DNA from: Tiliqua scincoides
Lineage: Eukaryota > Chordata > Lepidosauria > Squamata > Scincidae
Assembly (NCBI RefSeq): GCF_035046505.1
Contig: NC_089823.1
Coordinates: 36,628,388-36,692,387 of the forward strand
Length of the DNA stretch: 64,000 bases
Direction of reading: 5' to 3'
The notes beneath the pieces are model-generated. The model was not told where the DNA came from and did not search any database. It saw nothing but the letters and a program-made list of their open reading frames with translations. Of this stretch, positions 33,312 through 42,684 are shown one piece after another. The translations under genes were made by a program, and so were the position numbers. Position 1 is the stretch's first letter, and the number at the start of each line of letters is the position of its first letter.

Positions 33312-33720
33312 TGTTGCTTTGACTCTGGGAGCAGCAGGACTCAGAAGGTCCAGCTGCTGGATATCGTGCAGGTGCAGAAGCGAAAGGATGAGACAGACAG
33401 GTTTCCAAGGAGGAGGAAGGCTGGAGCTGGAGAAGTCTCCCCTCACCTCCGGCAAGTGTCTTTTTATTAAGTCTTAAACAGAACAGAATAAGCTGAATTG
33501 CATTCAGTTAAAAGATAAACATTAGCCGGCTCTAGCCTGACTAAAGCACATTTCTTGATAAGAGGCATGTCTTCCAAGGACAGTCTCTCATCCTGTTTAC
33601 ATAAGTACAAGGTGGTGAGCCAAGGCTGTCTCAGAATGTGTTCTGATAACACACTGCAAGTTTGCTTGCAGTGTGGCAAAGGCTCACCAGCCTTTTTGTT
33701 ACTCTGCAGTTTTCCCCACA
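33312..33720 (-). mobile_element. Solo LTR of an LTR retroelement (fossil)
   Basis: This 409-bp block begins TGTTG and ends CCACA, with an exact 5-bp target duplication GTTAG on both sides. On the minus strand a TTAATAAAAAG near 33470 fits an LTR poly(A) signal, so the likely orientation is minus. No internal part remains. It lies 240 bases before the FAM172B start codon and inside an older LINE piece. Confidence 0.85.
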
Positions 33721-33958
33721 GTTAGCTTCTGGTGAGAGCTGAAGACTTTCATTTTCTGCCTGGTCTTTCCTTCTTAGTTAGTTGCTTTTGGATTTTGTGA
33801 TCGTATTTTGTGTTAATTTTTTTTAATTGCTCAAGTAATTTTTATTTTCAGTTCCCTAGATTTTGAACAAGAACTTGAAAATATTCACCTAATAATAAAC
33901 TGTGAGCATTCTTATGACATAATTTCTCTTCATCTATTTCTATTTGTAGTGGTTACAA

Positions 33959-35002
33959 ATGAATGAGGATCTGAACTTTCGAAAACTAATAAATGGTTCA
34001 GAATGCCCGGAGAAACTGAAATACGACTTTAACAAAAGTGGTGAGCTTAGGCATGTAGACACCAATGAGCCTTTTCTTTTTAATTACCAAAATTCCTATG
34101 ATAGTAATCACAAACGTTATCAAGTTCTTGGACATCTAATTACCCAGTATATTTATGAACTCCTGGAAAAGACCTGTAGATTGCAAAAAATTTGCATCCC
34201 AACATATGCTGCACCCAATGAACATAGTAGCTGCTTTTTCATGAGTGAGAATGCATTAACAAATTGCTCGACTCTAGTTGTCCTTCTCCAAGATCAGGGA
34301 AACTTTCGTGCAGGGCAGTGGGGGCAGAGGACCATAATTCATGAAGGCCTCCAACATGGATCTCAAGTACCATTCATTACAATGGCTTTGGAATGCTCCT
34401 GGGGAGTGATGGTTTTAAATCCCAACGACAATGTCATTGATTTGAAGATGGAAGAGGAATGCTTAAGACATTCTGTGAAAGAAGAGTCCACTTGTATGCC
34501 ACAGTTAGCCTGGACAATCCCAAAAAGAGACAGCAGCAGCCCTGAGGAGCACACAACTTATGTTTGGGACCACTTCATTTCAAAGAGCACAGCAGGAAAT
34601 GTGGCCTTCATTGCCCATGGCTATGGAGGTTTGGTTTTTGTCAATTTGCTCATGCAGAGAACACTGGAGGTGATGAACAAGGTGTATGCTGTTGCCCTTA
34701 TTGACTCTACACATCATACAATGCACCAGACTCGAGGCAACTCCCAGGTACAGGAATGGATACTGAAGCACTGCCGAGAGTGGGTGTCAAATAGTAAACC
34801 TTTAGATAAGTCAATAGGCTGTCTATTGAAAGTAGATTGCCCTACAGTCTCTACAGGAACTGAGAAATATTGCTTAGCTCCTTCCTCTAGTTTACAGTCC
34901 ATTTTCAAATATCTTAAGAGTAAACGGAAAATTGGCACTAAAACATGTTTCATTCGTTCACCTATTGTAACAAGGAGTAAAAGAATTATGGAAAAAGTAT
35001 AA
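33959..35002 (+). CDS. FAM172B: FAM172B (Arb2-domain protein, paralogue of FAM172A/ARB2A)
   Basis: One uninterrupted 347-codon exon. Segments resemble FAM172A/ARB2A as I recall it: YDFNKSGELRHVDTNEPF, NHKRYQVLGHLITQYIYEL, VLLQDQGNFRAGQW, IIHEGLQHGSQVPFI and VMVLNPNDN. The family has an Arb2 alpha/beta-hydrolase-like fold. FAM172A is linked to co-transcriptional splicing and Ago2 import; the role of FAM172B is unknown. The AG of a splice acceptor (TATTTGTAG) lies 10 bases before the ATG, suggesting an upstream non-coding exon, possibly in the 30.4-kb CpG island. The elbow reads AHGYGG (219-224), where I recall HSAGG in FAM172A, so the nucleophile serine is apparently Gly. The C-terminus (RIMEKV) lacks the HEEL-type ER tail of FAM172A. 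The lack of introns suggests an old retrocopy. The human counterpart is a pseudogene in the same position. Confidence 0.9.
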   Translation: MNEDLNFRKLINGSECPEKLKYDFNKSGELRHVDTNEPFLFNYQNSYDSNHKRYQVLGHLITQYIYELLEKTCRLQKICIPTYAAPNEHSSCFFMSENALTNCSTLVVLLQDQGNFRAGQWGQRTIIHEGLQHGSQVPFITMALECSWGVMVLNPNDNVIDLKMEEECLRHSVKEESTCMPQLAWTIPKRDSSSPEEHTTYVWDHFISKSTAGNVAFIAHGYGGLVFVNLLMQRTLEVMNKVYAVALIDSTHHTMHQTRGNSQVQEWILKHCREWVSNSKPLDKSIGCLLKVDCPTVSTGTEKYCLAPSSSLQSIFKYLKSKRKIGTKTCFIRSPIVTRSKRIMEKV

Positions 35003-35264
35003 GCATACGTATGCTTCGCAAAAGCATCTTTTGTAAGTAAAAGTTGTACTGAAGGTGGTGGCAAAGTTTATCAATTTTTCTTTGAAAATATTGGTGTTTA
35101 AATTTGAGTTAATATTTGATAGAGTGAATTTTTTATTTGCAGTAATATGAGTGCTTATTACATAGAGGTATAGAAACTTGGTGTGAAGTTAAGGTTTGCT
35201 TCCATTCAGTATCCTCATTCATCATTGTGTGTTGATCCAGTTCAGACAAGTTCATGATATTTTG

Positions 35265-35270
35265 AATAAA
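35265..35270 (+). promoter_or_regulatory. Poly(A) signal AATAAA, FAM172B
   Basis: This is a canonical hexamer 263 bases after the FAM172B stop, on the same strand, with no competing signal between. It faces the convergent TXNL4B signal about 400 bases away. Confidence 0.7.
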
Positions 35271-35662
35271 CAGTCTCAAACAACTTATTCTGTAGTTAGC
35301 CCAGTGACATCAATTCTATCACACAGAACTGCTCCTAACCATCACCCTCCTCCAGAATCAAACTTCCCATTTTAACTTAAGTAAACATCTTGAATTTGGC
35401 TGATGTAGGTCCAAAGTGATTGCTGGGCAAATAATGCCAGTTATAGTAACTAGATTAATTGGGTATTTTTCCTTCAGTTTGTAACTAGGACACTTACATG
35501 AATGACACCACTGGAAAGATTTCTGTAACTATGCTGATACAACCTGAAAACATTATTTAGAACCATCATTTGTTTAAACAGAGTGCTCTTGACTTTACAA
35601 ACAAGTTGTAACCAAAGCTATTAAGAATAGCTGTTTCAGTCAGTCTTGTATGTAAACATAGC

Positions 35663-35668
35663 TTTATT
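35663..35668 (-). promoter_or_regulatory. Poly(A) signal AATAAA, TXNL4B
   Basis: TTTATT on the plus strand reads AATAAA on the minus strand, 157 bases past the TXNL4B stop. It marks the likely 3' end of a short UTR. Confidence 0.65.
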
Positions 35669-35824
35669 AAATGACAGAACATCTGTCTTTTGAGATGACC
35701 AATATGATCTTGAAAATTAAGATAATCAAAACATTTTTCTGGTTTTAAATATGATAAACACTGGAAGGAGACTTGAAATCTGTTTGGGGATGATCCAACT
35801 TTCCCTCATCTCCAATATAAGATA

Positions 35825-38618
35825 TTAAATGTCTTGGTAGAGAAGATCATATTTGGGAATATTCTTTGGATCAATTGGACTCTGTACAATAAGTTTTCCA
35901 CGCATTGCTCCACGGTAGATCACTTCTATCAAATCTATGAAGTCTTGTTTTGTTTTGAAACTTCCTACAAATTTAGTGTGATCAGGAGATCTAGACAGGA
36001 AAGAAAAAGTTGTACAAGTAATGATTTGGATTAGTAAAGTATAAGCTTACATTGTGAAATATGTATTCAAAAAGAATATATATGCATAGTATTCAGACTG
36101 TACTATATGAAAACCCCTGCTACAAATCTCTTGGCCTTCAAGGTGCCAGAGCACTCAAAAGAGTCTCTGCATCAGACCAGGAATGGGCAGCCCAGTCCTG
36201 AGCTGCCTGGCATGTGGGGCTGCAGCAGCACTGAAAATAGCTATGCATGGCTACTCTGAAGTAAGTCCCACAGTGGTCAATGGGGCTTACTCTCAGGAAA
36301 GTGTGGGTAGAATTGCAGCCTGTGAGCCCAATCCTATGCATGTCTATTCAGAAGTAACTCCCATAGTGGTCAGTGGAGCTTACTCTGCAGTCTGCCTGCA
36401 ATAACAACTCCCCAAAAAGAATCAGTGAGATTTCCAGCCCTCCCCAGTGCCCAGTTTAAAAGTTCTTCTATTTCAGGCATATCCAGATAAAGACCCTCCT
36501 GACTTCACAAGTGCAAAACAGAAAACATTCCCCTTACCAGTTCAAGCCACTGTTTTGTCCTTTTTAGTGGGGGGGGGGGAGGCTGCCTTCTGGAATATTT
36601 GTTGCACTCCAGCTCCATCAGATCAGGACCATTCTGGTGTCCTAGCATTCCCCTCTGCCTGGCCTGACCACCAGCCAAGGCATGTCTGCCTACTCACAAG
36701 TAAACACAATCATGCGGCTGAGTTTCCTGTCCATAGGTCTTCATAGACTTGCAGCTGGGAGGGAGGAACCTCCTCAGGTGCTTTTGGGGGGCTGCATTCA
36801 TTGGATCGGGACCATTCTGGTGTCATTGGATTCCTCTCAGCCTGCCCTTTCTGACTGACTATGGCAAGTACGCCTATGCACGAGTAAATGGGGGATATGG
36901 CTCACTTTCACTTTCCATAGGGATCCATTCATTTTTTCCTTCTGGTGTTTTGGCTGTAACTTTTGCAGGAAAGGAGCAATTTCAATTTTGTTTTTTGCAT
37001 TGCATTCTGCTGGACATTCCGCATCCAATGGTGTATGGCATGATGCAGTAGTTCCTAATGCCGCAGTTTTAGTGCATCACCCCCCCCCCCCCAGTGCTGA
37101 CTAGGCCTTGCTTCTGAGTAAATTTGCATAGGACTGTGCTATCAGTCAACCATGTCCTCTCTGAGTAATCTTTCTAAACTGAAATGCCCTAAATAAATGG
37201 AGCTTTGTTCCACCAGATCCAGAGGCTCCGTGTAGGGCTGGCTGCCTGCCTTTGGGTCGCCATAGAATTGAGTAGCCCCATTGCAGGGCTACTCAGTTTA
37301 CCTGGGGAAGGATAAATCTCTTTCTCCAGAGGAGGCAGCAACTGCCTGGAGCATGCAGGATGTGGCAGCAGCTATTTTCAGTGCCATTGCAGCCCCACAC
37401 GCCAGGCAGTTCAGGATTGGGCTGTCCAAAATGTAAATAACACCTAGAATTTCTATATAATTCCCTGGACATTTTGGCATTATGTAGCTGGTTACCATTA
37501 TAAATGTGTCTGATGCTAATAAAGCTTATGGTATGCATGATAACCAATACTTGGGGGGGGGAAACTTGTAAACCAACTTACCCATAATCCACTTTCATGT
37601 GCTGCCCATTGAAGAAGAAGACTGTAGATGGAATATAACTGATGTCAAAATACTGGGTGTACACTGGCACCTTGTTTACATCCACCAAGTAAATTGTAGC
37701 CATTTTACTCAAATCATGAGATGTTTTTGCCAGCTGTGGAAATTCAGAAGGAAAGGAAGTAAGAGTTAAGAAGTCCCTCTCTTAAAGTCCTGAAGAGCTG
37801 TAGTAATTTTTAACATAATTTTTAACTGTGAAGAAGAGAATGACAGCTGAAGCCACTAAGCAGTGGAGATCATATGGGAGGGAGGGAAGAAGGGTGACAT
37901 GACAAATGCAAAGGCAACATTGTGCTGTTATAATACAGTACCAAAACTGGAGTGGCTGTGCTGTACAGGCATCCAGCCATTCCAGGAGCACTCCCAGGCA
38001 CCACCTTGAGTGCCACTGGTGGTGCCTGTCCAGGGGTGCCAGGAGCACTCCCAGGCACCACCTTGAGTGCCACTGGTGGTGCCTGTCCAGGGGTGCCAGG
38101 AGCACTCCCAGGCGCCACCTTACCACTGGTGGTGCCCGTCCAGGGGTGCCAGGAGCACCCCCAGGCGCCACCTTACCACTGGTGGTGCCCGTCCAGGGGT
38201 GCCAGGAACACCCCCAGGAGCCACCTTGAGTGCCACTGGTGGTGCCCGTCCAGGGCTGCCAGGAACACCCCCAGGAGCCACCTTGAGTGCCACTGGTGGT
38301 GCCCGTCCAGGGGTGCCAGGAGCACCCCCAGGCCACCTTGAGTGCCACTGGTGGTGTCCGTCCAGGGGTGCCAGGCGCACCCCCAGGCACCACCTTGAGT
38401 GCCACTGGTGGTGCCCGTCCCACTGGTTGAGAAACTGCCGTGGAGTCAATGACTGGCGAGGCGGAGCCCAGCCCAGCCCCGCTCACGATGTCGTCCAGCT
38501 GCAGGCACACCAGGTCCTCGTCCCTGCCGAAACGCAGCACCAGGACTTTCTCGGCCACGCTCTTGATCGCCTCGTCCACCTCCCTCTTGCTGGAGAGCTT
38601 GGGCAGCAGGAAGCTCAT
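35825..38618 (-). CDS. TXNL4B: TXNL4B, thioredoxin-like 4B (Dim2)
   Basis: TXNL4B is a Dim1-related thioredoxin-fold protein that binds PRPF6 and is linked to pre-mRNA splicing and cell-cycle progress. Three coding exons are seen: 38487-38618 (132 nt), 37582-37733 (152 nt) and 35825-35990 (166 nt). The sum is 450 nt, giving 149 aa plus stop, the length I recall for the human protein. The borders are clean: GACATC|GTGAGC, CCACAG|CTGGC, GG|GTAAG and CTAG|ATCTCC. Diagnostic stretches are [48 protein letters not shown] and [20 protein letters not shown] chose the Met at 38618 because it matches MSFLLPKL; an in-frame Met three codons upstream (38627) is an alternative. Introns in place show it is not a retrocopy. 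It lies between FAM172B and TRMT10C, not where I expect it from human synteny. Confidence 0.96.
36180..36400. repeat. MITE fragments with two ~90-bp repeat units
   Basis: A GCCCAGTCCTGAGCTGCC fragment (family of 44098-44611) is followed by units with TACTCTGAAGTAAGTCCCA and TATTCAGAAGTAACTCCCA, within TXNL4B intron 2. Confidence 0.65.
36401..37440 (-). other. TXNL4B intron 2, remaining part
   Basis: It holds an 11-base G run (36569-36579) and a 13-base C run (37080-37092). The end of another AGTAGCCCCATTGCAGGG / CAGGATTGGGCTG element is at about 37230-37430. No exon is seen. Confidence 0.5.
37976..38420. repeat. Minisatellite, 8 units of 53-57 bp, in TXNL4B intron 1
   Basis: The consensus unit begins CCAGGGGTGCCAGGAGCAC and contains TGCCACTGGTGGTGCC. 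About five units are 57 bp, two are 53 bp and one is 55 bp. The array starts about 65 bases inside intron 1, next to the CpG-rich first exon. It contains no stop codons in several frames, so long ORFs appear on both strands; they are by-products of the repeat. Confidence 0.93.
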
Positions 38619-38870
38619 GACGGCCATGCAGAGCCCTCACCCCCCGACAGCTGGAGCCGACTCCGCGGGGCGCATGCGCAGCCTGGAAAGGCCCCGCCGC
38701 GAGATGGCGCCTCGTTCTGTCGGCGCCCGCTTCATCGCCCTCTGATTGGCTACGGATTGAGCCAATCGGCGTCAAGCCCTGCTGCGCTTTGTCCGCGCCG
38801 GGAGGAGGCGGAACTGAGTGTGGCAGCACTCAGTTTCCGGGGGAGGAGATCGAGGTGGGACCCGTGCACG
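38440..38870. promoter_or_regulatory. CpG-rich TXNL4B promoter, perhaps shared with TRMT10C
   Basis: This GC- and CpG-rich stretch covers TXNL4B exon 1. Two oppositely oriented NF-Y/CCAAT boxes, ATTGG at 38745-38749 and CCAAT at 38762-38766, lie about 130-150 bases upstream of the ATG. GAGATGGCGC near 38701 resembles a YY1 site. Facing right, TCATTCCAG|GTAAGT at 39050/39051 is a strong donor that could end a non-coding first exon of TRMT10C. This pairing is inference. Confidence 0.6.
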
Positions 38871-39084
38871 TGGGGGGGGCAGGAAAGCTCGTGGGTTATG
38901 GAGTAGCTTCCTCTGCAGCCACCCATCTGATGGTAGCTGGAGCCAGAGTCTGGCTTGGCCTCCAGGAGTGTCTTCTGTGGGTGCTGCTCTCCCTCAGGGC
39001 TACTCATCACTAAGGCTGCAGGGGAGGGGGTTGAATGGTCTTCATTCCAGGTAAGTGAGACCAGTCTGAACAGGCATGACTAGG

Positions 39085-39657
39085 TAGGGTGGCCTGATAC
39101 AGAGGCCCCCTAGACATTGAGCCATTGTTTCAGGGACTGTGGTGGGTGGGGAGGCAGGTGAGGCAGAGCCTCCCCTCTGGAGTCCTTCAAAAGCACCACC
39201 GCTGTGGGGGGCACCCACAACCCATATGCAGAGCAGGGAGGGCAGAGGAGCAGGCAGGCAGAGCTTGTGGGGTTTTGGTGCTCGGGTACTTCCCACAGCG
39301 GGGGTGCTTTTTGAAGGACTCCAGAGGAGAGGCACTGCCTCACCTGCCTCCTCAGGTGAGGAGGAGCTCTGCACATGGGTTGGGAGTGCTTGAGCACCTC
39401 ACAAGGTGGCAGTGCTTTTCAAAGGACTCCAGTGGGGAGGCTTTGCCTCACCTCCCTCCTCAGGTAAGGAGGAGTTCTGCATGTGGGTTAGGAGTGCTTG
39501 GGCACCTCACACAGCTGCAGCGCTTTTCGAAGGACTCCAGTGGGGAAGCTCTGCTTCACCTGCCTCCCCACCCACCGCATGTCACTGCTATTCTGTACAA
39601 TGGTTCAAGGTATAGGTATAGGGGGCACTCTGTCCTCCACTGTATCTGGTCACCCTG
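39085..39657. mobile_element. MITE with tandem 108-bp inner repeat
   Basis: Outer inverted ends AGGGTGGCCTGATACAG and CTGTATCTGGTCACCCT. Inside, GGACTCCAG units recur at 39316, 39424 and 39532 (108-bp period), and an inverted CTGGAGTCC arm is at about 39178. It yields long but meaningless open frames. Confidence 0.75.
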
Positions 39658-39678
39658 ACCCCACATGATATCCAACAG

Positions 39679-39820
39679 CAGGAGTGGGCAAACTTTTAAC
39701 TTTAGGGATTCTGCACCTTTAACAATTGTATAGATGACAAGTTGCACCTGCTGAAATTCCCTTTTCTATACAATTGTTAAAGGTCCAGGATCCCTAAAGT
39801 TGAAAGTTTGCCCACTCCTG
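39679..39820. mobile_element. Small palindromic hAT-like MITE
   Basis: 142 bp with 10-bp perfect and roughly 30-bp near-perfect inverted ends (CAGGAGTGGGCAAACTTT), flanked by TCCAACAG/CCCAACAG, an 8-bp duplication with one mismatch. Confidence 0.9.
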
Positions 39821-39870
39821 CCCAACAGGACTACTTTCTCCCATGGAAGTAGCACACACAGGACTGCATC

Positions 39871-40047
39871 CAGGGTGATCAAGCGGAACAGAGTGCCTGT
39901 ACCTTTAACCATTGTAAAGAAGGAATTTAGGCAGGTGCAGCTCAACATGGAAGGGTTTGAAAAACTGCAGCTGCCCAAATTCTCTCTTCTATATAGTAGT
40001 TAAAGGTATAGGGGGCACTCTGTCCCTCTTTGGATCTGGTCATCCTG
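39871..40047. mobile_element. Palindromic MITE, CAGGGTGACCAGAT family
   Basis: Ends CAGGGTGATC and GGTCATCCTG. GCACTCTGTCC and its inverse lie inside each end. The core has GGCAGGTGCAGCTCAACATGG. Confidence 0.8.
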
Positions 40048-40110
40048 GATGCTGTCCTGTGAGTGCTACGTCCATAGGAGAAAGTGGTACTGTTGGGCAT
40101 CATGTGGGGC

Positions 40111-40532
40111 CAGGGTGACCAGATACAATGGACTCTGCAGGACTCCCCAGGTCTTGAAAAGTGAAAGCGCAGCAATCAGACTGCACTTCTGCAAAACCGA
40201 AAAGTGGAGACACTTTTCAAGACCTGGAGAGCTCTGCAGACTCTCGCGCAGGGCTCCCCGCACCCCAGGAAGGCTGCTGCAGGGACTGGTAAGTGCATCC
40301 CAGTCTCGGCAGCCCCCTTAGGATCTCCCTGCATATCCCCAGGATTGTGTCACTGCCTGCCCCTGCCCTTTAAGGGGAAAGTGTCCAGGCTCATAGGCAG
40401 GAGCATCTCAGCGCCCCAGTTTGAAAAGCCCTGCCTTAAACCCATGTTTGAGCTGCACCTGCCAAAATTCCCTTTTTTATACAATTGTTGAAGGTACAAG
40501 CACTCTGTCCCAGTTTATATCTGGTAATCTTA
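40111..40532. mobile_element. MITE, CAGGGTGACCAGAT family, larger copy
   Basis: Left end CAGGGTGACCAGATACAA. The right end contains AAGCACTCTGTCC and ATATCTGGTAATC. The inner part includes an inverted CAGGTCTTGAAAAGTG arm at about 40149 and 40210. Confidence 0.7.
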
Positions 40533-40593
40533 CATATAGGATGCACTGTTAGTGCCACTTTAAAATAAGAGGTGTTTGACCATTATATTTGTG

Positions 40594-40611
40594 AATGTGT
40601 GTGTGTATATA

Positions 40612-40643
<32 letters not shown>

Positions 40644-40690
40644 AGTGAATATACATGTTTGTGTATGTATATGTATATTTGTGAATGTGA
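40594..40690. repeat. (TG)n/(TA)n microsatellite
   Basis: Compound GTGTGT and GTATAT stretches between TXNL4B and TRMT10C. Confidence 0.9.
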
Positions 40691-40718
40691 AAGAAGAATG
40701 TGAGGGGAGTGACAATAC

Positions 40719-40800
40719 TGAACATAAGAAGAGCACTGCTAGATCAGGCCCACCTAGTCCAACTTCCTGTATCTCACAGCAGCCCACCCAGGATGAAAGA
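40719..40800 (+). mobile_element. SINE-like fragment
   Basis: GAACATAAGAAGAGCACTGC followed by CACCTAGTCCAACTTCCTG; the same family as 61690-61860. Confidence 0.65.
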
Positions 40801-40919
40801 CGTCTTTCTTTTTTTTTTAGTCTTGTGTCCTGGAAAAGAACTTAATATCCTTCTTTTCCCTGTGAGCGGGCCCCTGCAGGCAGTACATAGCCTTCTTGTA
40901 ATAAATTATATATAATATG

Positions 40920-42650
40920 TAACATAATTTTAAATTTAATAATAAGTAATATAGTGCTTAAATTAATCACATAGAATCAGTATACAGGTATGCGCCCCTT
41001 AATGACCTTCCAGCCAGCAACAGATTGCATTTGCAATGGCCACCACTGATCAGGAGGTCAAAACCCCCCAAGCCTCCAAAGCTGAGGAGAGCTCCACTCC
41101 CCTCCAGAGGCTTTTCTGAGCCTCCCAGAGGTAGTGCGTGTCTGCTTGCTACCTCTGCAGGGCTCAGAATGCCCGAATCCTGTGAGAGACTTGATTTCTG
41201 GTTGGTGCCTCACTGCCACTCCCCAGCATCATGCATTTTGTTTACCCTCAACCTCCCAATGAAGACACCAGACTGCAACTTGGGTTTTAACTTGGGCCAC
41301 TTAATTAAACACAAGTGACCAATTTTTTAACGCATGAGACCTACTGAACATACCTTCCCTCCCTTGCCAGTCTGGGGGAGAGGGATGATGTGCTCCTCTG
41401 AGTTTAAGCATGCTTAGCTGTGTATGCTGCACTATCAAATGGAAAGATGTGTTTTGAATTTCCATATTTTAATACTAGAGACAGTACATATTCTGCTGTC
41501 TTACAAATCAGCTGTCTTATTCTGCTGCTATACCTCTCTCTTTTTACTGTTTTTCTGAGCAGAAGTGAAACAACACTCACTCGCCCATTAGATAGGATGG
41601 TGAAAGCAAAGCTTTCAGATAAAGCATAGTGGTTGGTGAAGAAGTGCAATGTCTGGTCTGAAAGCATTTTCTCAAGGTATTTGGCTAAAGCTGAAACCTT
41701 TATGTAGGAGTAAAATATAATTTAATGTGTGCAGTTTAGAAAGCCACTTCCAAAGAGAGATAATGTGATTCTTTTATTGCAGATGGGGAAAAGGCACACA
41801 GTTTCTATTAGAATTAAAATTGAAACCATTCTTAAATGCTAAAAATTTTGTTCTCCTTGCCCCTGGAACCTGCTACTCTCAACCAGAAGTAGATTTATAT
41901 TAATTTTAGCAAATACTATGTACCTGACCTACTACATATACTACTACAACTATTCTATTTATTGTCTTATTTCATAGACATTTCTGATCTAGGATTTGAT
42001 GGATTTTATTATATAATTTTGGTTGCAATCCCATGTATCTTTTCCTGGAAGTAAATCCCATTGAACCTCGTGGAACTCGCATCTGAATACACATACGCAG
42101 GAATAGGATACACTGCTAAGGTATGCAACTTACTTTGCTAATTAGTTTGACTTTTGCATCATGCTTTTGAATTGGGCAAGTATTGTATTACCATTGTAAG
42201 CTGGGGGTAGAAGGAGGTTCATATGTTTGTTCGTTATTTAAAGTATGAGGAGCTGGGGTGTGTGGCAATGGGCTAAGACATTCTAATGGTGCCCCCTCAA
42301 TCCCCTACACTAGAAAACTCCTTCTGTGTTTGCCCCAAACTCTTTCTTTCTGTTTAAAGAACAACATGTCATGATTCTCTCACCATTTTTTCCTTTTATT
42401 TCTAGCCTTTACTCAGTGTATCAGTGTCCATTACTTTTTGTTTTCTGGCTTTTTCATCCTCAGTTGCTTGCAGGTCTCCTGCACTCTTAACACAGTTTCA
42501 CTCATCTTGCTTGCTTGTATTGTGAGAATAAGTATTCCAGTCTAACTGCTGCATCAGTATATATATTTTTTCTATGCTTGTTCTTTAGGAATAGTTTTCA
42601 GCTTTGCTTGTGTCTACTAATACTGAATTATCTTCTCTTTCCATGTATAA
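40920..42650 (+). other. Region upstream of TRMT10C, probably its 5' intron
   Basis: Mostly AT-rich with no gene. Bases about 41275-41375 match 30715-30815. A single copy of the ~90-bp repeat is at about 42025-42115. The T-rich tract before 42656 serves the TRMT10C acceptor. Confidence 0.5.
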
Positions 42651-42684
42651 TTTCAGATAACGGTTGGATACCACACTTCCAAAT

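Noticed and set aside
37782-38906. Long open frames on both strands (about 280 codons each) over the minisatellite.
   Set aside because: They follow the stop-free tandem repeat. Only the first 44 codons of the minus frame are the TXNL4B exon, and splice sites at its end are clear.
39125-39658. Plus-strand open frame of 177 codons.
   Set aside because: It lies wholly in a MITE with a 108-bp inner repeat; the opposite strand is open as well.
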